Source: Litoditis marina
Taxonomy: Eukaryota; Nematoda; Chromadorea; Rhabditida; Rhabditidae
Reading direction: 5' to 3'
Length of the DNA stretch: 64,000 bases
NCBI GenBank assembly: GCA_964036275.1
Contig: OZ038433.1
Span: 53,089,902-53,153,901 of the forward strand
Shown here: one piece after another, positions 35,851 to 47,201 of the stretch
Numbering within the stretch: position 1 is the stretch's first letter
Layout: each line of letters opens with the position of its first letter
The notes under the pieces: model-generated
Told to the model about the DNA's origin: nothing
Seen by the model: the letters and a program-made list of their open reading frames with translations, nothing else
Database searches by the model: none
Translations under genes and position numbers: made by a program

Positions 35851-38800
35851 GAAACAACCAAATCGAGTGTTCATCGTTTTCTCCTGAGTTTTACAACAAC
35901 TATTGTGAAGACAGATCATAGATGCGTATTTAACGCACGTTACACAATCTATTCCGAGTATGCAGACATGAATATATCTGGAAAAGGAACACCATTCGCA
36001 ATGCTTCGAAGTAATCTAATTGGTCTTGTATCTTGAACCCACGTGTGGCTGACAGTTCATTGGTCTTTGCAACACATTTGAGTCATATGTACACATAGTA
36101 GGCGCGGAGATGTTTTGAGTGTCTCATTCGGTCAACATTAGTCAATGCACGTCAAATTCGGAGTGATAGCGGTCAAATGACTCACAAAGGGTATAAAGAG
36201 CGACCAGTAGGAAAATTGGACTTCAAAAGTCCAAGTACAATTGAGACTAGACTGCAACTATGTAGACTTTTCTTGAGTTGGCGAAGTGTAACACCCAAAG
36301 ACACTAGAGTGTGATAATATCACATTATATTATCCGGGTTGAAATGACTTCAACTGTGTGTTCTGTGTCTCGAGTAATTCAGCTCCCAGTTTTACAGACA
36401 TATTTTCAAAATTTCACTGTTCGAAGTCGAATAGTTTCTCGATCAGAAACGTTTTGATTTTGAGGATTCAAGTCGATAGACGAAAAAATCTTTGTTTCTA
36501 TATCTATGTTTTCATACAAAACTACATGAATGTGTGGGTTTCGGCAAAACGATTTACAGATTGCACTTTCCGTAATCTGTAAACTTTGGTTCAGTCCATA
36601 CATACGCCAGACTTCATTCTAAATCTATAGATTGAAGGCGTAAGTGCCTCAAATTGTGATTATTTTGTTGATGGCGTAATAAACTCTTCTTGTGGGTGTA
36701 AATAATTCCTCAAATGGTTGTGACATTTGAATTGCAGCGAAATCACAGCGACTTAGGCCGCCTAAATATCCTATTTGAAAATCCATTAGAGACTGATTGA
36801 AACTAAAATCAGAGTGCGAGATTAAGATTAGAATGGACAAAACACAACTTGACATTTGCGTTCCAGATTTATCGGTCGTCAGAAAGACGTTTCGTACAGT
36901 CAATCAGTTGAATGCGTCACAAGACATATTTATACCAACTGAGCTTTAACGCGATCGCGGTGCACGGGTGCAAGGACGACAGAAGTTGAATAGGGTTCGC
37001 TCTTCTGAAAACAGCAAGCCAAAACGGTGTAAGTTGCCTCACTCAGGGTTTTGATTGATTATTTACATGCAAACATGATTGATTGATTGATTTATTTGCA
37101 TGCAAGCATGTGATATACAAGAGGAGAAAATAAAACATCGGCATTAGGAAACGAAAACATTCAAATGCGGAAATAAGAGTCGGAAATTGTGGAACATCAT
37201 TTGGTGATTACCAGTGAAGGAAAAAGAGAACAATATAACAGCACAGAATACAGATAAAACAACTCACAAGTACGATGGAAATAATTTGGGCCAATCTCAC
37301 AGGATGAACAGAAAAACAGTAAAAGTCTCATTCAAATGCATTCACCTAAAGTGCTTTTTTGCGGCTGATTACGACATCGGTATTTTGGATTTCTTGCTCA
37401 ATTTCAAGTACTTGGATCCAGCCCGTACTGTGAAAAACTTGGCACGTTGGAACATGTGATATACGAGAAGATAAATAACAATATGACAGTGGGATACAAA
37501 AACATTCGCAAGCGGAATAAAGGGTCGGAAATCGACAAATATCATTTGGTCATCACACGTAAATGAAAATAGAAACAGGGTTCGAACTACAACTCTGCTA
37601 TGGTCCATTTACTCTTCGTTTTTGGTTCGATGAACAGGATGAACAATACAGACTACATCAATCTGAAGTTCATTGACGACAGCACATGGAGTTTAGCCTC
37701 ACCGACAGGAGAATAGCGGACAGTTGGTCTTCGAACTTTTTTTTCCGAACAGTTATTTTTAACTATTTGTACATGTAAAATATTATTTCTTGTAGACTTT
37801 CGGGTAGTTTTCTACAATAGGTTTTGTTGACCTTTCGAATTTGAAGTAAACAACTTTCCAACTTTCCATGTGGGTAAAAACCATTTTTGACAAATTGAAA
37901 CGTCACATATCACCCAGAATGCGTTGCGAAGTAATTTGGCCAATCAAAAATGTAATTTTTGCGATTTGCTTACTGAAACCATTCTTAGTATAGTAATAGA
38001 AATGATGGAACTGAAACTAAAACAAAAGACATGTTTACATGTCCGTACGATACGTGATGTGTTAAGAGGGGTGTTAAGAGGGGCAATGGGTGCGGGTGAC
38101 CCCAGACACTCTGTGCGACTCTGTACCCTGTACCCCAATTTTTGAACCAGTAGTGTTCACCCGGAAATCACGCATCAGTTCAAATACTATGGTCTTATCC
38201 GAGCGAACCAGTGATATGGTACGTGAACGTTCACGTCCTCCGGCGCTATTCACGTGAATGGCGAATGCCAATGTCTACGAAAACCATAGTGGAAATGTCA
38301 CTCAACAGCATATTTGAGAAAAACGTGTTTAAAACATCTCAACAGTTTTTTTTTACTCTAGTGTCTCTGTATGTGGAAACATCATTGTGAGAAGTTGTTT
38401 CATACTTTGAACTTTGAGTATTTTTATCGGGTTTGCTTGTATTTAAGATTTGCACGTATTTCTATAACTCTACGATCTCAACGCAAACTCATTTTGAGCA
38501 TGAGTGTGGTTTTCACGTGCACAGGATTTTCTCCGTACAATGTGCGTAGATATGACTTAAGGAGCTGATCCTAGAGTATCTTGTGAGAAGATTACATCCT
38601 TATTTCGATGTTATTCATGAGTAACCTCGGAAAACCACATTCAGACTGTCATCAATCGTGACATACTAGAAAAACTCGTGGCGTTTTAATGATTCAGGGA
38701 TATACAACGTAAGTAGAGACGGAAAATTAGAGGCAGACAAAATTTTGCACAAAGGTGGGGTTTTTAGAAAACCGGTTCAATTCCCTACATCCATTGTGTT

Positions 38801-39289
38801 TCGAAATCTCGATATTTTGAACGGTTCATAAAGCTTGAACCATTTTGCGCACGTTTATAGTCAGGGCCATGTTTCACGCGTTCTATTTAGTTGGCACTTT
38901 TCATTTAGACTGATCGAGTATAGTTCTCTGATACAATTCCCAGCCAATTTGTCAGCTAGTTTCGTTTTGGTCTCGACGAGAGAGTGTGTAGGTCAGAGAA
39001 ACGGAGATGACGGCGCTCTCGTTGATCTACACGCTCTTTCGCCTTTGTTGACCAATCGTTATTCTCAGCGTAGAGTATCGTTGATGCTTCAAAGTTTTCT
39101 AACGTTTCGGCTTGTCTCTTTTGGGTATTCTCAGTTTTCATCAACTCAGTAGTCAGCGTTCGCCTTTCGCTATAGTGTTTGATCCCTCCTTGGAAACCCT
39201 TTATAGTCGTTGCCTACGGAACGGCGGAAGGATACTGTATGTCTCACTTATGGATGTGTACGCAGACAGGTTATTCCAAAGATTGCTCG

Positions 39290-39385
39290 TTTGTACTCCA
39301 ATAGCGCAGTGGTTGGCGCCCTGCTACAAATCTTCTGCTCGCAGGTTCGATTGCGCGGAGCGACAGAAATGTATAAACTTGGTTG
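39290..39385 (+). mobile_element. tRNA-derived SINE-like sequence (unit B)
   Basis: Same A and B boxes as the unit A copy (A box near 39302, B box near 39344). After CTTGG it diverges from A, where unit B has a deletion or replacement. Confidence 0.45.
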
Positions 39386-42011
39386 ATGTCGATAACGTGT
39401 AATTGTAATATGGTTTGGTATGCAGTTACAAACAAATGTTATATGCCGTACACAACGTTGTACAGTGAAAGGCTAGCGTGGTGACTTTGTTTCTGCGATT
39501 TATTCAATCATACAACGACGTTTCAAGGGCTGGGTGTTGTAGTATTACTTCCAGTTTAGATATGATGCCGATGTTAGTGTTTTGATGTATTAGGTAATTC
39601 GGATCTTTAAGACCGGAACCGGATTATCATTCTGGCATTTGAGAATTCCTATCAAAACGACAAATAAGGTTCCCAGTGTGTCGGATAATTGATGAACTTG
39701 CGATTCTGGGTGATATCTAAGATGAGCTGAAGTTTTCAACTATTCTTGCAAAAAATTAAAAGTAACAAGTTGGTTTAGAAAAGAGAAAGCCGATTATCAT
39801 ATTGCCTTAGTTAGGCACTTGGCTGTGAATGTCCTCTAGGTTCGTTTTTCTAAACGTGTACGTCTAATCTTTCTGAGCTACCTGTCACAGTAGTCTGATG
39901 CGCTTAGAAAATAGGCCATGAAAAACATGAAGAAATATTTGCATCGACACGTTTTTAGTCATAGTGAGATCGGTCTCAACGAAAATCCACGTTTTCCTAA
40001 TCGCGCGCTTATTTTGGTCAGACACGATTATACACGTGCACTGATGACACTGCTAGTAGTGCTTAGATGATTGTAGTATTAAACAAGAATGCAATGTACA
40101 TATAGCCGGTGTATGAGGATTTAAGTGCTTAGTTGAAAATTTTGGGAATCAGTAAAACAGTGAATCATGCCCGCCTGTGAGTACTGAAACTGAATAGGAA
40201 CAGTGCACAGCGAGGGAACTATTTGTAAAACTCCTACGACTCTGGATTGAACTTAACTATTTGGTGAAAAACCTGATCAACATGTGTTAGCGCTCGCATT
40301 AACTTTCATAACTCGCACTACCACTACCATTAGATGCTCAGGCCTGGTTGCTGATCATTTCTTAGCAGAAAATGTTCTAATTCCGATTCCGAGCTATTCC
40401 CCGAACACTAAAAATTGGAAATTTGATTCTTTCCGTTTGAATTCCATTCTACGTGCCGATTCGTTTTTTCGTTTACAATTACCAAAAAATTTTGCTCTAT
40501 AGAAAACCCTTTCTCTACCGCACAATGTTCAGGTCACAATCTGTCGAATAGTACAACTTTTTCTCTTGGAGCACATTGAAACTGAAACAGAATAACAAAT
40601 CAGTGCAAGCTCCAGGGCTCGGTTGGCGGTTTTTTTGCCGTTCCAGGTTAGCGACGGAGTGAGCACATCTTCTTCAGCCGGACCGAAATTCTCCTAGCTG
40701 CACATCATGGGCAAATTTAGTTTGGTCTAGTCGCACTAACCTTTGTTGGCATCTTGTCAATTTAATGAGAACCCAGTTAGTGCATTCGTTGGCATACTGC
40801 CGATAGCTCATTGGGACTTTTGATTTTAATGTGAGAATTGTATTAAGTTCAGCTCTTGTTCAAATGGACTACGAGGAATCGGAAACATAGTCTGTCCAAC
40901 TCTGGCATTTAACTGTCACCTCAAATGGATAATCACAGTGTCGACTGCATTTCTACACCAGATCGCATCTTTCGATCGTAAATTCGAGTAAGAAGAATAA
41001 GTTCTTTAAAAAAGTATGTATTCTTCTGTTTCGTCATGAAGTATGGTAACATCAATTGTCCCACTTTTCTCATACAAATTTGCACATACTTGTTATTGTA
41101 ACAAGATTATCCCATAAGTGGTACAAAAACTCTTTGCAAATTTCAGAACCTTTTCTGTAAATAGGAAAATAAATGCTATTAGATAGTTCCGTCTTTGGGA
41201 TGAGATTTTCGATTGGAAGAAGAAGAAAAGGAAAAGGTCATTCGAAATCGTAGTAATGCACAAGTTTCAGTGTCCACATTTAACGGACATTTTTTTATTG
41301 TTTCACTGAAACTCCACTGTGTGATGTTCATGGTTGACATCGTCTCGGAATGTGATTATGAACCAAGCCGTCTGCTGAAATTTCCTAGACACTTTCCAGA
41401 AACACGTTTTTCAAATGTTTTGTGCGCTGTATTGATAAGTCAAACGAATTGAACAGCTCATAACGAATTAGCTAATTTCTGGCTTACTCGGCGATAACCA
41501 GTCTGAGCTGCTATCAGGCTTCCTTAAATGAATTAATACTTGATAAATAATATTCTCAAGTGCACGAATTGCAGTTTTTGATGCACTATTCGTAACACGA
41601 TTAGTGTTATCAAATAATATTAATAGTAATTCAATTTCGGATATTGATATGACAAAACACTCTGAACAAGTGCTAGTCCTCATCCCAACTCCGAAAAGAA
41701 TGATAAGGGGGGGGGGGTGACCTAAAGTGAAACAACTATCTCGTGAAACGGATGAACTTAAAAGAGGGAGCCCGGCCATAGGTACAAGATTGTTGGTAGC
41801 GTACAACCAATAATCGGAATAAGAACAGATTCATAATCTCGTTATTCTCAATTGAGCTCCTACAGTCGATTGAGGCTATCTGACATGAGTTTGAAATAGA
41901 ATAACATCGCTATCTAGGAAAATTTCATGGAAGTTTCGTTCATGTATTTACAAAGATAGGTTTAGCAACTTTCGAGATCTTCGAAACCTTAAATGGTGGG
42001 TAACTGAATGA

Positions 42012-42350
42012 ATGTGTCAACTTGTGACGAAAAATGACGGGACATGTGTAGGTAGTTTGGATCACATTCGAATGCTCATGTCAGCAACCCTCAATACCGT
42101 GCTCGGATTACTAGTCAATTGTACAGTCACGAAAATCTGTTCAACCCAGCAGAACTCAGAAACGTGCAATGACATGCTAACTTCACGTCACTATTTAATT
42201 CACTCACAGTACAAAAGACTTTGGCAGTGCGACAAACAACTTTCTTCCAGTCTGACTTTGCACTGTTTTTACACGGAACGTAGTGAAAACCTCAAAACCT
42301 CAAAAACGTGCGCTTTAGTCATTGCATCTCGAAGCTTATCATCAACCTAA
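42012..42350 (+). CDS. Hypothetical 112-residue Cys-containing frame (unit B)
   Basis: The frame begins MCQLVTKNDGTCVGSLDH, includes a mildly hydrophobic segment (residues about 21-38) and has cysteines at about 2, 12, 38, 43, 52, 73, 85 and 99. In unit A the same frame starts at 24838 but a TGG-CAG to TGG-TAG change ends it after 71 residues. In unit C it is disrupted. It may be a decaying exon of a Cys-rich protein. No family recognised; chance cannot be excluded. Confidence 0.25.
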   Translation: MCQLVTKNDGTCVGSLDHIRMLMSATLNTVLGLLVNCTVTKICSTQQNSETCNDMLTSRHYLIHSQYKRLWQCDKQLSSSLTLHCFYTERSENLKTSKTCALVIASRSLSST

Positions 42351-44605
42351 ATGAGAAAATATTATTGCACTAATAATAGTAGTGTCTACTCATTTAATTC
42401 AATCTCCTTAATCTTGGTTTTAGCCGGTGGTTACAATCACTTAGAAAATGACTATGGACATGATTTGTTTTCTGGTCCATTATTCGTAATACGATTAGTA
42501 TTATTTACAATGAGCAGTTGGTTTAAAAATGAGCCTGAAGCTTGTGAATCTGATTAATTTGTTATTCTCAGAAAGAGAAATGAACAAGTCTCGTATTTGA
42601 TTACATGGTACTTTCATGGGCTGTTAATAGAGTTCAAAATTGCGAAATGTCGGATATTCCAGTTGTTGGCTCCTGGAAAATTGTCGATTTCAGTTTCGAG
42701 TTAGTTACATCAACAATAATAATAAGTTAATAGTAGTGCTCTACAGGGTAATCAAACTCAGTCTTCTCCGGGGTTTCCTCCCATTTTTTCAATTGGTATG
42801 CTACATCGGAGCCATAACTCAGTACGATTAACACTGTAGGGGTTGACGTAAAAAACAGGTTGTACTCTGTAGAACTGTTCGCAGATGTACATTTGAAAAC
42901 TCAATCGGGTCTTGTTACTTTGACGGCGTTGCTGATTCTGGTGCATCCGGTTCACGAGGTAGTTAGAGCATGTGAGCAAAAATAGTATTTTAAATTACTT
43001 CTAAGCATAGATGCACCTTGTTCATTCCTCATCCCCAGATGTATAGGTTTTGTCAGTATATACAAGTTTTTGATTGATGATGATTACTGATTTGGGTTTC
43101 TAGGAGAGTTACGACCCAAATCAAGGAAATTATATAACAGGACGAAGTGAAACTGTGCTGGGGGATGTATTCTGCGTTGAAGTTTTTAAATAAAAAATGT
43201 TCTGAGTAGCTGTTTAGTCTGCAGCATGTTTGGAACAAAACCATGATCACATACTATTTCTACTCTTCGCTTCCTATAAACATTCATCAGTTTATAAACA
43301 AGTAATGCTATCATAACGCAATGTTTGATCATTCCATTTTTTGAGAGTTTTTGTGTTATTAAACTCGATTGCGAGGCAAGTACGTGAAGTACTTCATGCA
43401 AAAATGTACTTAAACTGTGTTGTCGCAGAGTGAAAAACTAACTCGAATCGAAACCTTGCTCAATTTGGTTTACTTTCTCTTATCCAACAAGAATATGATA
43501 TATTGCTATAGATGTAATGTAATCTGCGTGTTTTTTTCTTGATTTTATGCAAATTTTGCTCACTGTCAATTGAAAAGTTCTTTCATGGTGTATGGGTGAA
43601 ACACTGTTTTGAGCTTCACAATTTTCTCTGGAAACTCAGATTAAATCGGACACCTACATCACTGGATCGACATTTTGTTTCTTGTTGGTAGGTTTTTGGG
43701 TTGTGAAAATCTCAAGAGAGTTGGAAAAATATGTTTTGAGACGCAGGTGAAACCATTCATTTTCAATGTTATCGGGGAAAACAAGTCATCAATCATTCTC
43801 AATGAAAACAAAACCTAGAATAGTGGTTAAAACATACGCAACGCTCTTAAAGAAACCGTTCCGCTATAATCTGAGTTTTACGAAAAATTCAAAAAGCTCA
43901 AAAAAGTCTCTCAATGTCTTCCCACAGACCATGAAAAAACTTTCTGATAAAAAGTTTGCAAAATTTGCAAAACATCGAGCAATAAAAAAGAGCACATGGA
44001 CATTTTCACTGTGACGCAACTTGACTTGGTTCATTTACGTTTCGAGTTATCTTCAGTTTTTAGTTTTTAATTGTGTTGTCGTATATGATAGAACGTTTTA
44101 AAAATATTTTTGTACTTTTATAGGCTATTTTGAGCATACCCCGTACGCAACTCCCCCATCGGTGTCATTACGTAAGCCGCTTTTCTGAGAAAACGAAGCG
44201 AGATAGAGATATAAAAGTATATATTTTTGATAATGGTTTTTCATTTGCCAAAAGGTCAGATTGTTAACTCACAAGTCAAAATTAGAGCGGGACGGATTCT
44301 CTAAGGTATGTTTCCCTAGACCGGCTCACGTAAATTTAGCCTCCAAATAGCCAAAGTGGAACGATAAGTTGCTTTCAGGTCGTTTTCTAACAACTACACT
44401 TGTATTTGAAATGCGAACAAATCGCGAAGGAAAACCAGAATTTAAAATAAGTACGACTTTTCGTCCACCATCCAAAATGGATAATTCAGTGATTCTTCGA
44501 GTTCCGGAGGTTTATAGAAATTATATTCAGACATAACCGTTATGCATCAACCAATCGCTACTCATCAGACTTGATAAAGACACGGAGTGCCAGATTCAAT
44601 CGCAT

Positions 44606-47198
44606 TAAAGTAAGTATTATTGGATAAATCAAGTTTAGTAAACAAAAGTTATTGAGAATTATTAAATATCTATAAGTTTTTAATATGATTAAGTATAATA
44701 TGTAAAATTGGGATATGGATAGTATGTACTTTCTTAAAGTTAAAAAAACATATTAGGTCATGTTATTGATTAAGTAATCTAAACACCGTTTCGGCCTCTA
44801 TGCTCTATACGGTGTGTGAGGTCAGGGGCCGAGGCCTCATCAGTAGATAAGTCCCCTGACCATGTAACATGTGTTTAGTTAAACTAATATTACAAAATTA
44901 AAATATAAATATGTTACTTTGAGTTAAGTTAACTTAAACAGAACTATACATATAAAAACTAGTATACCTGATCCTTATTGCTCGGACGTACAGAATAAAT
45001 TGTAGAACCCTGATGTAGTGAGAGGGTAACATGGTTATTGCATGTTTTGGTGTCCTTATATAGCAAGAATTTGATCTAACGCACAGGTCAGATGATCTAT
45101 ATATATACCGTAGTAGCCGACTCAATCATTTCCTATCTAATAGTGAATTTGAAAGATCATCTTTCAGTATAGTTTTTAAACTTAGTTTTAACTTATTAAC
45201 ATAATTTTTGTCATATTTATAACGAACTAGTGGATTATTTTGAATTACTCTCATGACTATATTTATTATGATGAGCATAGGGTAATCATTATATTCGAAA
45301 TCTCTGATTAGTTTGAGTATTCTGTTATTGAAATCTTGGAAATTGCTGCAACATCTACTGAATCTTATTATTTCACCAGTAATAGTGTTCAAGCCTATAC
45401 TAGTTGGTATATTAGAAGAGAAATGAGGATATCTTCTTATTCTAAAGGTGTATTCATCCGTTTTATTGAATAGTTTAGTAACTACAGAATCATTCTCTAT
45501 AGAGATGTCTAAATCCAGAAAACTGCTTTGTATACGAGTTATATTCGTTTGTTCTATATTTAGAGAAATATCATAAATATTTTTGAAAACTTTAGTTATA
45601 TCATAATTAGTCATAGGTTTATACAATTGTAGAAGATCATCCATATATCTATAACTAATAATGTTGTGCTTATTAAATAACTTCTGATTTTTGATAATGT
45701 ATGAATATTCCATTGAAGAGAGCGTGAGATCAGCTATAAGAGGAGAAGCATTGTTACCTTGTGGAATTCCAGCTTTCTGTCTATATATAATATTACCATA
45801 TTTAGCATAACTATTGTTAAGAATAAAAGAAAGTATGTTATTAATTGTAGATTTAGAATAACTTCTACCTTGTGGATTATTAGTGTATTCATGACTATAA
45901 AAACTTTTATTATTGATTATTGTGATATACCCATTATCTTGACCTGCATTCTTAAAGCATATATCTAGTAAGTTTGAGATTTCCTTTTTTACAATATCAT
46001 GTGGTAAACTTGTGAAGAGACTTGTGAAATCGGCTGAATATATTATGTGATCATCTAGTTTGAAGTCTCTAAGATCATTTAAGATTTGTAGACTGTTATC
46101 AATCGACCAATATAGTTTAATATTATTTCTTTGTTCAATAACATTACAATATGCTTTGAAATGGTTCTTTATATGTTTTAGAATTCTTTGAAGTTGGATA
46201 GATACTTCTCTGATGCTGCTAGTTTTCGCTCCTGTAATGAATCTACATTTGATAGGGTGTTTGTGTAACTTAGGTATGGCATATATTAGAGGTATTTTGC
46301 TATTGTTTTGATTTATAATGCGTAGATTAGTATTTATAGTTGTATGTCTATTGATAATATTTTGTTCCGTCTCATGTTGAAGCTTCTCGAATGTTTTGTT
46401 AATAATTTCCTTTTCATTGAAGCCCATTTCCTTATTCAACATTTGTATATATAATTTTTTACAAGTGAATGCATAATTAGAAGTTGCTTTATCTGTAAGA
46501 GTGATAATGAATTGTTGATGTATATTTTTGAGTTGTAATTCCCAATCATCTTGATTTGTATTCCATATATCTGTAGAATGATCTGCATTATATACTTGCT
46601 TTACGTTAGGATTGGTATGTTTTGTGATCGTGTTGTAAATAATATCATATGTCTCCTTAATCAAATTTTCTTTACAATTTTTAAAAATGTTGTATTTGCA
46701 ACTTATTGTTGAAATAAGTTTTTCTGCTTGTTTCATCACCATGTGTTGTGTTTGTCTAGAGTCATAATTCGTTGTTCTAAATTTAGTACCTTTGTTCAAA
46801 TATCCATATATTGGAGTACCCTCGAATAGGTTTGGATCTCCTGTTATTATATGATTATAAGAATCATTGATCCATTTTTGGTTAAACTTACAAATGCATT
46901 CTGAATTAAGTATATTTACAATTCTGTCATTATTCAGCTCTTTGAGAAACTTAGAATAACTCAATATTTTACGGCTAATAGGTTTATTCAAATCAAACCT
47001 GATTTGAATTGAAAATTTATCCCTAATATCTATTCCAGTAATTGTTAGTATCTTATTATAAATTAATCTTTTGAAGTTATGTTTATCAGTGGTTTTATTA
47101 AGATAGGGTATATTGAATATTATCCTTATTTTATCGCTCTTTGTATGTTTTTTGTTCTCGTATCTATCCCAGTATATTTTAGAAAGTATTTTAGAAAA
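44606..47198 (-). mobile_element. Penelope-like retroelement insertion, 2.6 kb
   Basis: Unit A preserves the uninterrupted site (CGCATATCGTATCTG, 27528-27542). In unit B, CAT at 44603-44605 and again at 47199-47201 flanks 2593 extra bases, a 3-base target duplication or microhomology. The insert is visibly more AT-rich than its surroundings. On the minus strand it consists of a reverse-transcriptase frame open from the first base and a roughly 520-base 3' untranslated region with a hammerhead-like module. No poly-A tail, LTR or terminal inverted repeat is seen. The absence of any 5' untranslated region suggests 5' truncation during target-primed integration. Confidence 0.85.
44783..44861 (-). 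ncRNA. Candidate hammerhead ribozyme with non-canonical strand order
   Basis: On the minus strand: hairpin 1 is GGUCAGGGG (44861-44853) with CCCCUGACC (44828-44820). Its loop holds UCUA (44847-44844), then CUGAUGA (44843-44837), then GGCCUC (44836-44831). Hairpin 2 is ACACCGU (44815-44809) with ACGGUGU (44789-44783). Its loop holds A (44808), UAGA (44807-44804), a 5-base linker, GAGGCC (44798-44793) and GAA (44792-44790). UCUA pairs with UAGA as stem I, GGCCUC with GAGGCC as stem II, and hairpin 2 is stem III. All core bases (C3 U4 G5 A6 G8 A9, G12 A13 A14, A15.1-U16.1, H17) are present and in register. Cleavage would fall between 44808 and 44807. The strand order differs from types I to III. 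Activity is unproven. Confidence 0.6.
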
Positions 47199-47201
47199 CA
47201 T
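45126..47201 (-). CDS. Penelope-like reverse transcriptase, 691 residues
   Basis: RNA-directed DNA polymerase of a retroelement. Motifs in order: DKATSNYAF near 237 (the DKG-type N-terminal motif of Penelope-like elements, here DKA), IPKLHKHPIKCRFIT (309-323), motif A with D391 in SADFTSLFTSLP, motif B GIPQGNNASP (478-487), motif C YRYMDD with the catalytic pair D521/D522, SFLDLDI (560-566), and a thumb segment containing YPHFSSNIP. No GIY-YIG nuclease is visible at either end, so it is an endonuclease-less member or has lost that part. The ATG coincides with the flanking CAT repeat, and the frame stays open eight codons into the target DNA, so the true N-terminus may be missing. All 691 codons are open, suggesting a recent insertion. 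Confidence 0.85.
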   Translation of the reverse strand: MFSKILSKIYWDRYENKKHTKSDKIRIIFNIPYLNKTTDKHNFKRLIYNKILTITGIDIRDKFSIQIRFDLNKPISRKILSYSKFLKELNNDRIVNILNSECICKFNQKWINDSYNHIITGDPNLFEGTPIYGYLNKGTKFRTTNYDSRQTQHMVMKQAEKLISTISCKYNIFKNCKENLIKETYDIIYNTITKHTNPNVKQVYNADHSTDIWNTNQDDWELQLKNIHQQFIITLTDKATSNYAFTCKKLYIQMLNKEMGFNEKEIINKTFEKLQHETEQNIINRHTTINTNLRIINQNNSKIPLIYAIPKLHKHPIKCRFITGAKTSSIREVSIQLQRILKHIKNHFKAYCNVIEQRNNIKLYWSIDNSLQILNDLRDFKLDDHIIYSADFTSLFTSLPHDIVKKEISNLLDICFKNAGQDNGYITIINNKSFYSHEYTNNPQGRSYSKSTINNILSFILNNSYAKYGNIIYRQKAGIPQGNNASPLIADLTLSSMEYSYIIKNQKLFNKHNIISYRYMDDLLQLYKPMTNYDITKVFKNIYDISLNIEQTNITRIQSSFLDLDISIENDSVVTKLFNKTDEYTFRIRRYPHFSSNIPTSIGLNTITGEIIRFSRCCSNFQDFNNRILKLIRDFEYNDYPMLIIINIVMRVIQNNPLVRYKYDKNYVNKLKLSLKTILKDDLSNSLLDRK

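Noticed and set aside
44771..44880. Conventional type I or type III hammerhead fold for the CUGAUGA/GAAAC sequence
   Set aside because: Downstream of GAAAC there is no complementary strand that would close stem III in a type I fold. Using CUAAACAC plus UGUU as the type III partner leaves an A-A mismatch at the first stem I position and a bulge in stem III. Only the permuted order gives all three stems in register.
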